Assembly: GCF_000745235.1 (NCBI RefSeq)
Contig: NZ_JQNL01000001.1
Coordinates: 620,001-684,000 of the forward strand
From: Luteibacter mycovicinus
Lineage (GTDB): Bacteria > Pseudomonadota > Gammaproteobacteria > Xanthomonadales > Rhodanobacteraceae
Direction: 5' to 3'
Length of the DNA: 64,000 nt
Made by a program: the position numbers and the translations under genes. This document shows, one piece after another, positions 7,298-19,151 of this stretch (the stretch's first letter is position 1; each line of letters starts with the position of its first letter). The notes under the pieces were generated by a model. The model was not told the origin of the DNA, did no database searches, and saw only the letters and a list, made by a program, of their open reading frames with translations.

Positions 7298-9352
7298 TTA
7301 TTGCCCGATCAGCCAGTACCCGCCGAGGAGCAGGATAAGACCGAGGATCATGGCGAACGCGTAGTGGAAGAGGAATCCGGATTGCAGGCGACGGGTGCCG
7401 CTCGCGATGCGCTGTACGAGGCCGGCCGAGCCGTTGACGATGGCGCCGTCGATGATGGCGGTATCGCCCACCTTCGAAAGACCTTCGCCCAGCTTGACGC
7501 CGCCCTTCGCGAACACCGCGAAGTAGAGTTCATCGATCCAGTACTTGTGGTCGAGCAGGTTGAACACCGGCTTCAACGCGTTCTTCGCCTTGTCGGCGAC
7601 GGACGGGTTGAACAGGTAGACGTAGGTGGCGACGACGAAGCCCGCGAACGCGATCCAGAACGGCGGCTGCAGGAACCCATGCAGGCCGGCCGCCAGCGCA
7701 CCGTGGAACTCGTGACCGAGTTCGCCGAGCACGTTGTTGGCTTCGTTGACGTGGATCGCCTTGCCGAACCAGTCGCCGAACAGCATCGGACCGACCGTGA
7801 AAGCACCGATCAGGATGGACGGAATGGCCAGGAGCACCAGCGGTACGGTGACGACCCACGGCGACTCGTGCGGTGCATGCTCGAGAACGCCCGGCGTGTG
7901 ATGGCCGTGATCGTCGTGCGCGTCGTCGTGGTGGTCGGCATGGGCGTCATGACCGTGGCCATGCGCCTTGTGCTCGACGGTGAAGCGCTCCTTGCCATGG
8001 AAGGTCATGTACAGCAGACGGAAGCTGTACAGCGAGGTCACGAAGACGCCGCCCATCACGCAGAAGTAAGCGTACGTCGCACCCCAGCGATGCGACTCGC
8101 CGACGGCCTCGATGATCGCGTCCTTCGAGTAGAAGCCCGAGAAGAACGGCGTACCGGCCAGAGCCAGCGAGCCGATCCACATCGTGATCCACGTCACCGG
8201 CATGTACTTGCGCAGGCCGCCCATGTAGCGCATGTCCTGCTCATGGTGCATGCCCATGATCACCGAACCCGCGCCGAGGAACAGCAGCGCCTTGAAGAAC
8301 GCGTGGGTCATCAGGTGGAACACGGCGCCGCTATAGGCGGACACGCCGAGTGCGACGGTCATGTAACCGAGCTGCGAGAGCGTCGAGTACGCGATGACGC
8401 GCTTGATGTCGTTCTGCACGATACCGATCAGGCCGGTGAAGAAGGCCGTGGTCGAACCGATCACCAGGATGAAGGAAAGCGCACCCTCGGTCAGTTCGAA
8501 GATCGGCGACATGCGCGCGACCATGAAGATACCGGCGGTCACCATCGTCGCCGCATGGATCAGCGCGGAGATGGGGGTCGGGCCTTCCATCGAGTCCGGC
8601 AGCCACACGTGCAGCGGCACCTGGGCCGACTTGCCCATGGCGCCGATGAACAGCAGGATGCCGATCACGGTCGCGGCGTCCCACGCATGGTTCTGCGTGA
8701 TCTGCAGCGTCTTGCCGACCAGCTCGGGAGCGTGGTCGAAGGCGGTCTGGTAGTCCAGCGTCCCCATGAAGTACAGGATGGCCGAGATACCGAGCAGGAA
8801 ACCGAAGTCACCCACGCGGTTGACCAGGAATGCCTTGAGGTTCGCGAAGATCGCGGTCGGACGCTTGTACCAGAAGCCGATCAGCAGGTACGACACCAGG
8901 CCCACCGCTTCCCAGCCGAAGAACAGCTGCATGAAGTTGTTGCTCATGACGAGCATCAGCATCGAGAAGGTGAACAGGGAGATGTAGCTGAAGAAGCGCG
9001 TATAGCCCGGGTCTTCTTCCATGTAGCCGATGGTGTACAGATGCACCAGCAGCGACACGAAGGTCACCACCACCATCATCATGGCGGTGAGACGGTCGAC
9101 CATGAAGCCGACCGACGCGTGGTACTTGCCGATCTCGAACCAGGTGTAGATGTCCTGGTTGAAGTTCTGCGCACCGGCGAAGACCAGCTGGTAAAGCACG
9201 TAGAACGAAAGGGCGCAGGAGATGCCGACACCGAGGATGGTCGCGGTGTGCGCCCCTGCCCGGCCGATCACCCGACCGAACAGGCCGGCCAGGATCGAGC
9301 CCACCAGCGGCGCCAGTGCGATCGTCAGCAGGATTGAAAGCGAGAGACTCAT
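7298..9352 (-). CDS. nuoL: NADH-quinone oxidoreductase subunit L
   Basis: 684-residue distal proton-pump subunit of complex I, longer than E. coli NuoL (613). The antiporter core is clear: FGWEAVGLVSYLLIGFW, KSAQVPLHVWLPDSMEGPTP and AYSTLSQLGYMTVALG. The C-terminal part has the amphipathic lateral helix and last membrane helix (FALILGLILLLGG region). Part of the extra length is a loop at residues ~461-485 that holds eleven histidines and many aspartates. It lies between nuoK (4-base gap) and nuoM. Confidence 0.98.
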   Translation of the reverse strand: MSLSLSILLTIALAPLVGSILAGLFGRVIGRAGAHTATILGVGISCALSFYVLYQLVFAGAQNFNQDIYTWFEIGKYHASVGFMVDRLTAMMMVVVTFVSLLVHLYTIGYMEEDPGYTRFFSYISLFTFSMLMLVMSNNFMQLFFGWEAVGLVSYLLIGFWYKRPTAIFANLKAFLVNRVGDFGFLLGISAILYFMGTLDYQTAFDHAPELVGKTLQITQNHAWDAATVIGILLFIGAMGKSAQVPLHVWLPDSMEGPTPISALIHAATMVTAGIFMVARMSPIFELTEGALSFILVIGSTTAFFTGLIGIVQNDIKRVIAYSTLSQLGYMTVALGVSAYSGAVFHLMTHAFFKALLFLGAGSVIMGMHHEQDMRYMGGLRKYMPVTWITMWIGSLALAGTPFFSGFYSKDAIIEAVGESHRWGATYAYFCVMGGVFVTSLYSFRLLYMTFHGKERFTVEHKAHGHGHDAHADHHDDAHDDHGHHTPGVLEHAPHESPWVVTVPLVLLAIPSILIGAFTVGPMLFGDWFGKAIHVNEANNVLGELGHEFHGALAAGLHGFLQPPFWIAFAGFVVATYVYLFNPSVADKAKNALKPVFNLLDHKYWIDELYFAVFAKGGVKLGEGLSKVGDTAIIDGAIVNGSAGLVQRIASGTRRLQSGFLFHYAFAMILGLILLLGGYWLIGQ

Positions 9353-9356
9353 CGGA

Positions 9357-9662
9357 TCAACCCTTCATGCTGTCGATTTCGGCGACATTGATCGTGCTGC
9401 GGTTACGGAACAGCAGGACCAGGATCGCCAGGCCGATGGCGGATTCCGCCGCGGCCACGGTGAGGATGAAGAACACGAAGACCTGGCCGCCGACATCGCC
9501 GAAAAAGCGCGAGAAGGCGACGAAGTTGGTGTTCACCGCCAGGAGCATGAGCTCGATCGCCATGAGCAGCACGATCACGTTCTTGCGGTTGATGAACAGT
9601 CCGGCGACCGCGATGCAGAAGAGGATCGCGCCGAGGACGATGTAATGGGAAAGCGTGATCAC
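9357..9662 (-). CDS. nuoK: NADH-quinone oxidoreductase subunit K
   Basis: 101-residue, three-helix membrane subunit of complex I. It starts with GTG at 9662, whose GTGA overlaps the nuoJ stop, so the pair is translationally coupled. The protein shows the two conserved membrane glutamates of the family ([20 protein letters not shown] and [17 protein letters not shown]) that form the proton path with NuoJ and NuoA. The length matches E. coli NuoK (100). Confidence 0.97.
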   Translation of the reverse strand: MITLSHYIVLGAILFCIAVAGLFINRKNVIVLLMAIELMLLAVNTNFVAFSRFFGDVGGQVFVFFILTVAAAESAIGLAILVLLFRNRSTINVAEIDSMKG

Positions 9663-10318
9663 TTGGCGTTCTCCTGCGTCGGATCGACAACCGGGGCCGG
9701 AGCCGGGCTGACGGAAGCCATGGTTTCGCTGGCGACCTTGACCACGCGGACGCGGTCGGTGGCCTGGACCACCACCTGCTGCGAGGCGGTCTGGTGCTTC
9801 ACGCCCAGACGCTGGCGGAGAGTCAGGGCCACGGCGGCCACCACGCCCACGGTCAGGATCAGTGCGGCGATCTCGAACGGAAGCAGGAAGTCGGTGTACA
9901 GGGCCTTGCCCAGCCAGGCGACGTTGGACTCACCCGCCGGGTTGGGACCGAGCGTATGGGCGTGCATGGCCTTGACGCCGATCATCGCCAGCATTTCGAC
10001 CAGCATGACCAGGGCGACGATGATGCCGACCGGCAGGTAGCGGATGAAGCCCTCGCGGACGACCTCCTGCTTGATGTCGAGCATCATGACGACGAAGAGG
10101 AACAGCACCATCACCGCGCCGACGTAGACGACGACGAGGGCGATGGCGAGGAACTCCGCTTCGGCCAGCAGCCAGACGCAGGCCATGCTGAAGAAGGTCA
10201 GCACCAGCGAGAGCACGGCATGGACCGAGTTCTTCACGGTAATGACCATCAGCGCGGCAATCACGGATATGCCGGCGAAGAGGTAGAAACAGATGAGTTG
10301 GAGCAGATCGGTATTCAT
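9659..10318 (-). CDS. nuoJ: NADH-quinone oxidoreductase subunit J
   Basis: 219-residue, five-helix membrane subunit. The ATG at 10318 ([16 protein letters not shown]) has GGAGAA at proper distance; the frame's earlier ATG at 10396 lies inside nuoI. The conserved helix [20 protein letters not shown], which contains the pi-bulge helix that rotates during coupling, is intact. The C-terminal ~50 residues form a hydrophilic tail ([19 protein letters not shown]) longer than the E. coli one. It overlaps nuoK by 4 bases. Confidence 0.97.
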   Translation of the reverse strand: MNTDLLQLICFYLFAGISVIAALMVITVKNSVHAVLSLVLTFFSMACVWLLAEAEFLAIALVVVYVGAVMVLFLFVVMMLDIKQEVVREGFIRYLPVGIIVALVMLVEMLAMIGVKAMHAHTLGPNPAGESNVAWLGKALYTDFLLPFEIAALILTVGVVAAVALTLRQRLGVKHQTASQQVVVQATDRVRVVKVASETMASVSPAPAPVVDPTQENAK

Positions 10319-10337
10319 CGCTTGTTCTCCGGGCGCC

Positions 10338-10829
10338 TCAGCGGTAAGCCGCGTCTTGCGCGCGGGCGGCAGCGATGTCCTGCTCGAAGCGGTCACCGAT
10401 GGCCAGCAGCTGGCCCTTGGTCACCACGTTCTCGCCGCGATGTTCGAAGTGGTACTCGTGCACGTGCGTTTCGACGATGGAGTCGACCGGGCAGCTCTCT
10501 TCGCAGAAACCGCAGAAGATGCACTTGAACAGGTCGATGTCGTAACGCGTAGTGCGGCGCTGGCCGTCTTCCGGCCGCGGAGCCGAGTCGATCGTGATGG
10601 CCAGGGCCGGGCACACCGCCTCGCACAGCTTGCACGCGATGCAGCGCTCTTCACCGTTGGCGTAACGGCGCAGGGCGTGCAGTCCACGGAAGCGGTTCGA
10701 CTTGGGGATGTGCTCGAACGGGTAGCGCATCGTGTACTTCGGGCTGAACATGTAGCGCATGGTCAGGCCCATGCCGGCGAACAGCTCGAGGAGCAGGAGG
10801 CTCTTCAGGTAATGGATAACGCGGGTCAT
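10338..10829 (-). CDS. nuoI: NADH-quinone oxidoreductase subunit I
   Basis: 163-residue peripheral-arm subunit carrying two [4Fe-4S] clusters (N6a and N6b). Both ferredoxin motifs are complete: [16 protein letters not shown] and [16 protein letters not shown]. The N-terminal amphipathic part ([20 protein letters not shown]) anchors it to the NuoH side of the membrane arm. It lies between nuoH (5-base gap) and nuoJ. Confidence 0.98.
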   Translation of the reverse strand: MTRVIHYLKSLLLLELFAGMGLTMRYMFSPKYTMRYPFEHIPKSNRFRGLHALRRYANGEERCIACKLCEAVCPALAITIDSAPRPEDGQRRTTRYDIDLFKCIFCGFCEESCPVDSIVETHVHEYHFEHRGENVVTKGQLLAIGDRFEQDIAAARAQDAAYR

Positions 10830-10834
10830 GGCGA

Positions 10835-11857
10835 TCAGGCTCCCGTGCCGAGGTGGACCCAGCCGAAATACTTCAAGCAGCCGGCGACGAGGACCCAGAC
10901 GATGGTGATGGGGATGAAGACCTTCCAGCCGAGGCGCATGATCTGGTCATAGCGGTAGCGCGGGAAGCTCGCGCGGAACCACAGGAACAGGAAGGCGAAG
11001 ATGAAGGCCTTGATGAACAGCCAGTGGAAACCGCCGTGACCGAGCAGGCCCCACGATTCCGGGAACGGCGACAGCCAGCCACCCATGAAGAAGATCGAGG
11101 TCAGGAAGCTGACCAGGATCATGTTGGCGTATTCCGCGAGGAAGAACAGCGCGAACGGCGAGCCGGAGTATTCGACGTGGAAGCCGGCGACGATTTCCGA
11201 TTCGCCTTCCGCCACGTCGAACGGTGCGCGGTTGGTTTCCGCCACGCCCGAGACGAAGTAGACGACGAACACCGGCAGCAGCGGCAGCCAGTACCAGGTG
11301 AAGAAGTTGCCCGCCTGCGCGTTGACGATGGCCGAGAGGTTCAGGCTACCGGTGAGCACCAGCACGCAGACGATCGACATGCCCATGGCCAGCTCGTACG
11401 AGATGACCTGAGCCGCCGCGCGCATGGCGCCGAGCATCGCGTAACGCGAGTTGGACGACCAGCCGGCGAGGATGATGCCGTACACGCCCATCGAGGTCAT
11501 GGCCAGCAGGTAGAGCACGCCGGCGTTGACGTTGGCGAGCACGACTTCCGGACCGAACGGCACCACCGCCCACGCGGCGAGTGCCGGCACCAGCGCCAGC
11601 AGGGGCGCAAGGTAATAGAGCACGCGGTTGGCGTTGGTCGGAAGGATGACTTCCTTCAGCAGCAGCTTGACGACGTCGGCGAAGGCCTGAAGCAGACCGG
11701 CGGGACCGACCTTGTTCGGCCCCATGCGGACGTGCATCCAGCCCAGCACCTTGCGCTCCCACCAGACGTACAGTGCGACGCCGATGACCAGCGGCAGCAC
11801 GATCGCCAGGATGAAGAGGATCGGCAGCAACAGGTGGTCGAAGAGTTGATCGGCCAT
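10835..11857 (-). CDS. nuoH: NADH-quinone oxidoreductase subunit H
   Basis: 340-residue, eight-helix membrane subunit that forms the quinone chamber with NuoB and NuoD. Family landmarks: [20 protein letters not shown] near the N-terminus and the charged loop [20 protein letters not shown] that links the quinone site to the proton channel. It starts 3 bases after the nuoG stop. Normal length. Confidence 0.98.
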   Translation of the reverse strand: MADQLFDHLLLPILFILAIVLPLVIGVALYVWWERKVLGWMHVRMGPNKVGPAGLLQAFADVVKLLLKEVILPTNANRVLYYLAPLLALVPALAAWAVVPFGPEVVLANVNAGVLYLLAMTSMGVYGIILAGWSSNSRYAMLGAMRAAAQVISYELAMGMSIVCVLVLTGSLNLSAIVNAQAGNFFTWYWLPLLPVFVVYFVSGVAETNRAPFDVAEGESEIVAGFHVEYSGSPFALFFLAEYANMILVSFLTSIFFMGGWLSPFPESWGLLGHGGFHWLFIKAFIFAFLFLWFRASFPRYRYDQIMRLGWKVFIPITIVWVLVAGCLKYFGWVHLGTGA

Positions 11858-11860
11858 GGT

Positions 11861-14173
11861 TTACGCCTTGCTCACGGTAATGGCCGCGCCGTATGGGGGC
11901 AGCATGGCGGTTTCGGAATGCGCGGCTTCGATCCAGACGGCGCCGGCAGGCACCGCCGCGTCGAAAGCCACCGGCAGGACGACGTCGCCGATGCGCGCGT
12001 TGGCGCCATCGGTGAGACCGAGCTTGCCGGCCTCTTCCGCACCGATGCGGATGGCGGCGGGACGGTTCAGCGGATGCGCATTGAGCGCACCGGCACGACG
12101 AAGCACGGCGTCGCCGCGATAGATCGGCGTGGTGGCCAGACGCGAGAGCGAGACGCCGTTGCTGCGCGAACCCAGCACCTGGCGGACGTCCGAAGCGCGT
12201 TCGGTGAACCCTTCACGCAGACCGGCGAGGTCGTCGAATTCGAAGCCCGCCACGTTGAGCATCCCGCCCAGCGCGCGCAGCACCTTCCAGCCCGGACGGG
12301 CGTCGCCCGGTGCCTTCGCACCGGCGACGACGGTCTGCGCCGTACCTTCGACGTTGACCAGGGTCGCGTCGATTTCCGGCGTCAGACCGATCGGCAGGAT
12401 CACGTCCGCCGAGTCCTTCAGGGCGTCGCTGGCGTAAGCCGCGAAGGCCACGACCGTCTGCGCCGAATGCATCGCCCGCTGCGCGAGTGCGCCATCGGCG
12501 AAATCGTGCGGCGGCTCGACGTTGTACAGGATGTAACCCTTACGGGCCTGGGCGAGCATGCCGCGCGCGTCCAGACCGCCAGCGGTCGGCAGGACGCCGA
12601 CCGACGACAGGCCCAGCGCGTTGGCGCCGACCGGGATTTCGTTGAAGGCCGCACCGGCCGCCTGCGCGATGAAGCGAGCGATGGCACGCAGCCACGAGGC
12701 TTCCGGATGGGTGACCGCGGCGTGGCCGAAGATGACCACCGCGTTCTCGCCGAGCGCCTTGAAGGCGTCGCGGTGCGCGTCGGTCGTCTCCACGCCGTTC
12801 AGTGCGGACGCCAGCGACTCCGGCATCGAAGCGCCGTTCTCACCGGCCGCCTTGGCCAGGATCAGCAGTTCGTTCACCAGCGCGTGCGGCGCGGCGACCG
12901 ATTCACCGGCCAGCGGGTAGTTGAAGTTGAAGTGGGCCGGATTGACCGCGTACACCCTGGCGCCCTTCTTCACCGCCTGACGGAGGCGATGGTTGAGGAG
13001 CGGCACTTCATGGCGCAGGTCCGAACCGACCAGCAGCGCGGCCTTGACCTTGTCGATCGAGGCGATCGGCGAGGCGAACGGCTTCGCGAACGCGTTATCC
13101 GCGAAGTCGAGCTGACGCAGGCGGTGATCGACATGGGCACTGCCCAGGCCGCGTGCCAGCCGGACGATCAGCTCGCCCTCCTCGTTCGACGTGGCGCCGT
13201 TGACCAGCACGCCGAGTTCGGCGCCGGAGATGCTCCTGAGCGCTTCGGCGGCGACAGCCAGCGCGTCGTCCCAGGTCGTCGCCGACCACTGGCCGTTGCG
13301 CTTGACCATCGGGGTTTTGACGCGGTCCGCCGCGTACAGGCCCTGATGGCTGTAACGGTCACGGTCCGAGAGCCAGCACTCGTTGATCGTCTCGTTGTCG
13401 CGCGGCACGTTGCGCAGCACTTCGCCGCGGCGCGTATGCATCCACAAGTTGGAGCCGAGTGCATCGTGGTAGGCGATGGACGGACGCGCGATCAGCTCCC
13501 ACGCGCGGGCCTGGAACTGGAACGGCTTGTTGGTCAGCGCGCCGACCGGGCAGACGTCGATGATGTTGCCCGACAGTTCGCTCTCGATGGTCTTGCCGAT
13601 GTAGGTGCCGATCTCGAGGTTTTCACCACGGCTCATGCCACCCAGTTCGTACGTGCCGGCGATCTCGCTGGTGAAGCGGACGCAGCGCGTGCACTGGATG
13701 CAGCGGGTCATCTCGGTCGCGATCAGCGGGCCGATGTTTTCGTCGGCGACGGTGCGCTTGCGCTCGTTGTAACGCGACACCGAGCGGCCGTAACCCAGCG
13801 AGACGTCCTGCAGCTCGCACTCGCCGCCCTGATCGCAGATCGGGCAGTCGAGCGGATGGTTGATCAGCAGGAATTCCATCACGTTGCGCTGCGACTTCAG
13901 CGCCTTGTCCGAGCGCGTGAAGACCTTCATGCCCTCACCCACCGGCGTGGCGCAGGCAGGCGCGGGTTTCGGCATCTTCTCGATTTCCACCAGGCACATG
14001 CGGCAGTTGGCGGCGATCGGGAGCTTGCGGTGGTAGCAGAAGCGCGGGATGGCGATACCGACGGCGTCGGCCGCCTGGATGATCATCGACCCCTTGGCTA
14101 CCTGCACCGGAACGCCGTCGATCTCGACGTTGACGAGGTCCGGCGCGGCATTGGCTACGGGCTGCGCACTCAT
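11861..14173 (-). CDS. nuoG: NADH-quinone oxidoreductase subunit G
   Basis: 770-residue iron-sulfur subunit of complex I. The N-terminal ferredoxin domain holds the [2Fe-2S] cysteines ([20 protein letters not shown] plus CATP). It is followed by the His-Cys [4Fe-4S] motif [18 protein letters not shown] and by CIQCTRC with CPVGAL. The extra cysteine set for cluster N7 found in E. coli NuoG is not present after CPVGAL, so this is the short, mitochondrial-like cluster complement. The rest is a molybdopterin-oxidoreductase-like domain without catalytic role. It overlaps nuoF by 4 bases. Confidence 0.98.
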   Translation of the reverse strand: MSAQPVANAAPDLVNVEIDGVPVQVAKGSMIIQAADAVGIAIPRFCYHRKLPIAANCRMCLVEIEKMPKPAPACATPVGEGMKVFTRSDKALKSQRNVMEFLLINHPLDCPICDQGGECELQDVSLGYGRSVSRYNERKRTVADENIGPLIATEMTRCIQCTRCVRFTSEIAGTYELGGMSRGENLEIGTYIGKTIESELSGNIIDVCPVGALTNKPFQFQARAWELIARPSIAYHDALGSNLWMHTRRGEVLRNVPRDNETINECWLSDRDRYSHQGLYAADRVKTPMVKRNGQWSATTWDDALAVAAEALRSISGAELGVLVNGATSNEEGELIVRLARGLGSAHVDHRLRQLDFADNAFAKPFASPIASIDKVKAALLVGSDLRHEVPLLNHRLRQAVKKGARVYAVNPAHFNFNYPLAGESVAAPHALVNELLILAKAAGENGASMPESLASALNGVETTDAHRDAFKALGENAVVIFGHAAVTHPEASWLRAIARFIAQAAGAAFNEIPVGANALGLSSVGVLPTAGGLDARGMLAQARKGYILYNVEPPHDFADGALAQRAMHSAQTVVAFAAYASDALKDSADVILPIGLTPEIDATLVNVEGTAQTVVAGAKAPGDARPGWKVLRALGGMLNVAGFEFDDLAGLREGFTERASDVRQVLGSRSNGVSLSRLATTPIYRGDAVLRRAGALNAHPLNRPAAIRIGAEEAGKLGLTDGANARIGDVVLPVAFDAAVPAGAVWIEAAHSETAMLPPYGAAITVSKA

Positions 14174-15513
14174 GCAGCGACTCCAGTGGTGACCGTGTCA
14201 GCCGGACCGTCGACGATCGAACGGCCATGCTTCACGTAGTATTCGAATTCGTGCCAGAAGTGGAACAGGAAGCCCTGCACCGGCCACGCCGCGGCTTCGC
14301 CGAAGGCGCAGATGGTGTGACCTTCGATCTGACCGGCGATCGCCTTCAGGCGATGCAGGTCGTCTTCCGTGCCCTTGCCTTCGACGATGCGCGACAGCAC
14401 GCGGTGCATCCAGCCGGTGCCTTCGCGGCACGGGGTGCACTGACCGCACGACTCCGCCATGTAGAAACGCGAGATGCGGTGGCAGGCGCGGACCATGCAG
14501 GTGGTCTCGTCCATGACGATCACGGCACCGGAACCCAGACCCGAACCCGCCTTCTGCAGCGAGTCGTAGTCCATGGTGCATTCCATGATCTTCTCGGCCG
14601 GCAGCACCTTCATCGAGGAGCCGCCCGGGATCACCGCCTTGAGCTTGTTGCCGTTGCGCACGCCACCGGCCAGCTGCAGCAGGTCGGCGAACGACGTGCC
14701 CAGCTTGATCTCGAAATTGCCCGGGTTGGCCACGTGGCCGGATACCGAGAAGATCTTCGGACCGCCGTTATTCGGCTTGCCGATGTTGAGGAACCACTCC
14801 GCGCCGTTGCGCAGGATGGCCGGCACCGAGGCGTAGGTCTCGGTGTTGTTGATCGTGGTCGGGCGACCGTACAGGCCGAAGCCGGCCGGGAACGGCGGCT
14901 TGAAGCGCGGCTGGCCCTTCTTGCCTTCGAGCGATTCCATCAGCGCGGTTTCTTCGCCGCAGATGTACGCGCCGGCGCCGAGCGCGTTGAAGATGTCGAC
15001 ATCGATGCCGGAGCCGGCGATGTCCTTACCCAGCAGGCCAGCCGCGTAGGCTTCCTTCAGGGCTTCTTCGATGTGCTCGAACGGCTCGTGATGGAACTCG
15101 CCGCGCAGGTAGTTGTAGGCGACGGTCGAGCCGGTGCAGTAGCAGGCGATGGCCAGGCCTTCGAGCACCGCATGCGGGTTGAAGCGCAGGATGTCGCGGT
15201 CCTTGCAGGTACCCGGCTCGGATTCGTCCGAGTTGCACAGGATGTACTTCTGGCCGGGTGCCGTGCGCGGCATGAACGACCACTTCAGGCCGGTCGGGAA
15301 GCCCGCGCCACCGCGACCGCGCAGCGCGCTCTTCTTCAGTTCTTCGATCAGCGCGGCGGGATCCGGCTTCTCGGCCAGGATCTTGCGCCAGGCCTTCCAG
15401 CCATCCATCTTCTCGTAGCTTTCGAGCGCCCACGGCTTCTCGAAATGCAACGTCGTATAGACGACCTGGTGTTCCTGCGGTGCGGGTCCGACCGGACCAG
15501 TGGTGCTAGCCAT
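14170..15513 (-). CDS. nuoF: NADH-quinone oxidoreductase subunit F
   Basis: 447-residue subunit that binds NADH and FMN and hosts cluster N3. The glycine-rich nucleotide motif [15 protein letters not shown], the FMN region ([20 protein letters not shown]) and the C-terminal cluster motif [15 protein letters not shown] are all complete. It lies 10 bases downstream of nuoE and overlaps nuoG by 4 bases (ATGA). Confidence 0.98.
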   Translation of the reverse strand: MASTTGPVGPAPQEHQVVYTTLHFEKPWALESYEKMDGWKAWRKILAEKPDPAALIEELKKSALRGRGGAGFPTGLKWSFMPRTAPGQKYILCNSDESEPGTCKDRDILRFNPHAVLEGLAIACYCTGSTVAYNYLRGEFHHEPFEHIEEALKEAYAAGLLGKDIAGSGIDVDIFNALGAGAYICGEETALMESLEGKKGQPRFKPPFPAGFGLYGRPTTINNTETYASVPAILRNGAEWFLNIGKPNNGGPKIFSVSGHVANPGNFEIKLGTSFADLLQLAGGVRNGNKLKAVIPGGSSMKVLPAEKIMECTMDYDSLQKAGSGLGSGAVIVMDETTCMVRACHRISRFYMAESCGQCTPCREGTGWMHRVLSRIVEGKGTEDDLHRLKAIAGQIEGHTICAFGEAAAWPVQGFLFHFWHEFEYYVKHGRSIVDGPADTVTTGVAA

Positions 15514-15523
15514 TGCCCTTACC

Positions 15524-16051
15524 TCACTTCAGACCGTCGAGAATGGCGTCGACCGATTCGGCCGTCAGCTTCTCGTGGTAATGACCATTGACCACCATCA
15601 TCGGCGCGCCGGCACACGCGGCCAGGCATTCCTCTTCCTGCTTGAGATAGATGCGGCCGTCGGCGGTGCTCTCGCCCGTCTTGATGCCCAGCTTCTTCTC
15701 GCACTGACGCACGATGCCTTCGGCACCGTTCAACCAGCACGAGATGTTGGTGCAGATGGCGACGTTGTTACGACCGACGGGCGTCGTCTCGAACATCGAG
15801 TAGAAGCTCGCGACTTCGTACGCCCAGATCGGCGGCAGGTCGAGGTACTTGGCGACGGCGGTGATCAGCTCGTCGGTGAGGTAACCGACGTTCTGCTCCT
15901 GCGCCGCCATCAGCGACTGGATCAGCGCGGAACGCTTGCGATCCGGCGGAAACTTGGACACCCAGTGATCGATGTGCTGACGGGTGTGATCGTTGAGCAC
16001 GGCGAGGGGATCGACGTCCTTGACCTGCTCGAATTGACCGGTGGCTTTCAT
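15524..16051 (-). CDS. nuoE: NADH-quinone oxidoreductase subunit E
   Basis: 175-residue thioredoxin-fold subunit carrying the [2Fe-2S] cluster N1a. The four ligands are in [13 protein letters not shown] and [12 protein letters not shown]. The N-terminal helical region precedes the fold as usual. Short gaps to nuoD (21 bases) and nuoF (10 bases). Confidence 0.98.
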   Translation of the reverse strand: MKATGQFEQVKDVDPLAVLNDHTRQHIDHWVSKFPPDRKRSALIQSLMAAQEQNVGYLTDELITAVAKYLDLPPIWAYEVASFYSMFETTPVGRNNVAICTNISCWLNGAEGIVRQCEKKLGIKTGESTADGRIYLKQEEECLAACAGAPMMVVNGHYHEKLTAESVDAILDGLK

Positions 16052-16072
16052 GATTCAGTTCACTCCGTCGAC

Positions 16073-17326
16073 TTAGCGGTCGACTTCGCCGAAAACGAGA
16101 TCGTAGGTGCCGATCATCGCGACGACGTCGGCGAGCATATGGCCCCTCACGATCGCGTCCATGGAGGACAGATGCGCAAAGCCGGGCGCGCGCAGATGCA
16201 CGCGGAAGGGCTTGTTGGCACCGTCGGACACGAGGTAGCAGCCGAATTCGCCCTTCGGCGCTTCGACGGCGGCATAGGTTTCACCGGCCGGCACACCATA
16301 GCCCTCGGTGAAGAGCTTGAAGTGGTGAATCAGCGCTTCCATGTCGTTTTTCATCTCTTCACGACTGGGCGGAGCAACCTTGTAGTTCTGCACCATCACC
16401 GGGCCCGGGTTGGCCTTCAGCCACGCCACGCACTGCTTGATGATGGCGTTCGACTGGCGCATCTCCTCGACGCGGACCAGGTAGCGGTCGTAGCAGTCGC
16501 CGTTGACCCCGACGGGGATATCGAAGTCCATGTCCGCGTACGCGGCATACGGCTGCTTCTTGCGCAGATCCCAGGCGATGCCCGAACCGCGCAGCATGGC
16601 GCCGGTCATGCCCCAGGCCTGGGCCTTCTCGGGCGGAATCACACCGATGCCGACCGTACGCTGCTTCCAGATACGGTTGTTGGTCAGCAGCGACTCGTAT
16701 TCGTCGACGCGCGCCGGGAAGTCGTTGGTGAACTCGGTGAGGTAGTCGAGCATCGAGCCTTCGCGCCAGGCATTGAGGCGCTTGAGGTCGCCGCCCTTGT
16801 GCCACGGCGACTCGCGATACTTCGACATCTGCTCCGGCAGGTCGCGATAGACGCCACCCGGACGGTAATACGTGGCGTGCATGCGCGCGCCGGACACCGC
16901 CTCGTAGACGTCCATCAGCTCTTCGCGCTCACGGAACGCGTAGAGGAAGACGGCCATGGCGCCGAGATCGAGTGCGTTCGAACCCACCCACATGAGGTGA
17001 TTGAGGATGCGGGTGATCTCGTCGAACATCGTGCGGATGTACTGCGCGCGAACCGGCGCCTCGATACCTAGGAGGTTCTCGATGGCGCGCACGTAGGCGT
17101 GCTCGTTGCACATCATCGACACGTAGTCGAGGCGGTCCATGTAACCGATGGACTGGTTGAACGGCTTGGACTCGGCGAGCTTCTCGGTGCCACGGTGCAG
17201 CAGGCCGATGTGCGGATCGGCGCGGACGATCGTCTCGCCGTCCATCTCCAGCACGAGGCGCAGCACGCCGTGCGCAGCGGGATGCTGCGGGCCGAAGTTC
17301 ATCGTGTAATTGCGAATTTCTTCCAC
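16073..17326 (-). CDS. nuoD: NADH-quinone oxidoreductase subunit D
   Basis: 417-residue 49-kDa-type subunit forming the quinone site with NuoB. It carries the family start ([20 protein letters not shown]) and the conserved C-terminus ([14 protein letters not shown]). It is a separate polypeptide, not fused to NuoC as in E. coli. It starts 3 bases after the nuoC stop. Confidence 0.98.
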   Translation of the reverse strand: MEEIRNYTMNFGPQHPAAHGVLRLVLEMDGETIVRADPHIGLLHRGTEKLAESKPFNQSIGYMDRLDYVSMMCNEHAYVRAIENLLGIEAPVRAQYIRTMFDEITRILNHLMWVGSNALDLGAMAVFLYAFREREELMDVYEAVSGARMHATYYRPGGVYRDLPEQMSKYRESPWHKGGDLKRLNAWREGSMLDYLTEFTNDFPARVDEYESLLTNNRIWKQRTVGIGVIPPEKAQAWGMTGAMLRGSGIAWDLRKKQPYAAYADMDFDIPVGVNGDCYDRYLVRVEEMRQSNAIIKQCVAWLKANPGPVMVQNYKVAPPSREEMKNDMEALIHHFKLFTEGYGVPAGETYAAVEAPKGEFGCYLVSDGANKPFRVHLRAPGFAHLSSMDAIVRGHMLADVVAMIGTYDLVFGEVDR

Positions 17327-17329
17327 GGC

Positions 17330-18058
17330 TTAATTCTCCCGCCAGTGATCGGCGGATTCCGCCCTGGCCTGATCGAGATCGGCGTCATTACGGATCGTGC
17401 GCGGAACGAGCACGCGCGGTTCGATCGAGACCGGTTCGTAGACGACACGCTTCTGTTCGGGGTCGTAGCGAACCTCGACGTTGCCGATGAGCGGGAAGTC
17501 CTTGCGGAACGGATGGCCGACGAAGCCGTAATCGGTGAGGATGCGGCGCAGATCGGGGTGACCATCGAAGATGATGCCGAACAGATCGAACGTCTCACGC
17601 TCGAACCAGTCCGCGCCCGGGAAGATCGGCGTGATGGACGGAACGACCGGGAACGCGTCGTCTTCGCAGAACGCGCGCAGGCGAATGCGCTGGTTCAGCT
17701 CGATCGACAGCAGGTGGATGATCGCGGCGTAGCGGCGCGGCTGCTCGACGTTGCGCGGACGCTCCGCCCACGTGAAGCGGCCGGCGCTCTGGCCTTCGAC
17801 GCCGCGCGAGAAGCTTTCGCCGTGCGCGGTGTCCGTGTCCCACTCGGTCTGGCCGTAGCTGAGGTAGTCGACACCGCACACGTCGATGACGATGGTGAAG
17901 CGAAAGCCGGCTTCGTCGCGCAGCGCGGTGGCGACGGCGGTCATGTCGCGCGGAGACACCTCGGCGGTGACCTCGTTGCGCTCGACCTTCACCGTCAGCA
18001 TGTCACCGAAACGCGCGGCGAGCCGTTCGACCAGCGAGGTCTCGTTAGTAACACTCAT
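17330..18058 (-). CDS. nuoC: NADH-quinone oxidoreductase subunit C
   Basis: 242-residue 30-kDa-type peripheral subunit. The ATG at 18058 ([17 protein letters not shown]) was chosen; the longer frame to 18466 reads through nuoB and is unnatural. The family signature is present (RETFDLFGI, then [20 protein letters not shown]). It starts 14 bases after the nuoB stop. The C-terminal tail ends ADHWREN. Confidence 0.97.
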   Translation of the reverse strand: MSVTNETSLVERLAARFGDMLTVKVERNEVTAEVSPRDMTAVATALRDEAGFRFTIVIDVCGVDYLSYGQTEWDTDTAHGESFSRGVEGQSAGRFTWAERPRNVEQPRRYAAIIHLLSIELNQRIRLRAFCEDDAFPVVPSITPIFPGADWFERETFDLFGIIFDGHPDLRRILTDYGFVGHPFRKDFPLIGNVEVRYDPEQKRVVYEPVSIEPRVLVPRTIRNDADLDQARAESADHWREN

Positions 18059-18072
18059 GTTCGAAGCCCTGT

Positions 18073-18617
<545 letters not shown>

Positions 18618-18627
<10 letters not shown>

Positions 18628-18974
18628 TCGAGTGCTCCCTTCTTCCAGACGTAAGCAAAGCCGACGACAAGCAGCGCGAGGAACAGCGCCATCTCGACCA
18701 GGGCGATCAGGCCGATCTTGTCGAACACCACCGCCCACGGGAACAGGAAGGCGATTTCGAGATCGAAAATGATGAAGAGGATGGCGATGAGGTAGTAGCG
18801 CACGTCGAACTTCATGCGCGCATCTTCAAAGGCCTCGAAGCCGCACTCGTAGGGCGAGAGCTTCTCCGCGTCGGGACGGCGGGGACCGGCAAGCATGCCG
18901 AGCGCCATCAGGACGATACCTAGGCCAACGGCCACGGCAATGAACAACAGGACGGGCCAATATTGGGCAAGCAC
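18618..18974 (-). CDS. nuoA: NADH-quinone oxidoreductase subunit A
   Basis: 118-residue, three-helix membrane subunit and first gene of the nuo operon. The conserved loop [20 protein letters not shown] with its quinone-channel cysteine is intact, followed by [21 protein letters not shown] (in part). A ~180-base leader with a promoter-like element and a long inverted repeat lies upstream. Confidence 0.97.
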
Positions 18975-19060
18975 GATGCTGCGTACCTCCGCGCCTCACT
19001 GGGCGCATCAGTGACCGTCGGCGGGGACGAGCGGTCCGGCTAGGGTCGCCGGAGTTTTTT

Positions 19061-19088
19061 TCGGATCGATCCAAATGGATCGATCCGA
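19061..19088. repeat. perfect 13-bp inverted repeat in the nuo leader
   Basis: TCGGATCGATCCA (19061-19073), two bases, TGGATCGATCCGA (19076-19088). In the nuo mRNA it would form a strong hairpin followed by seven A residues, so it is not an intrinsic terminator in that direction. As DNA it is a candidate operator for a dimeric regulator. The GGATCGATCC core is itself palindromic. Confidence 0.75.
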
Positions 19089-19151
19089 GCCGACGCGACG
19101 GGCGCGCCAACGACTCCGGATATCCACAATCTCACGTTGGGGAACCGAACT

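Noticed and set aside
7301..9337. 678-codon plus-strand frame opposite nuoL, and similar ones at 4223-5764, 5739-7073, 14227-15591 and 15500-17071
   Set aside because: Same shadow signature. The true nuo genes are complete with conserved motifs.
10853..14239. 1128-codon plus-strand open frame opposite nuoG and nuoH
   Set aside because: Its composition (Arg, His, Asp, Gln-rich, no domains) is that of an antisense shadow of GC-rich coding DNA; the minus-strand genes are certain.
18826..19110. 94-codon minus-strand frame overlapping the nuo leader and nuoA
   Set aside because: Arg/Pro-rich out-of-frame shadow of nuoA extended into the leader; no ribosome site.
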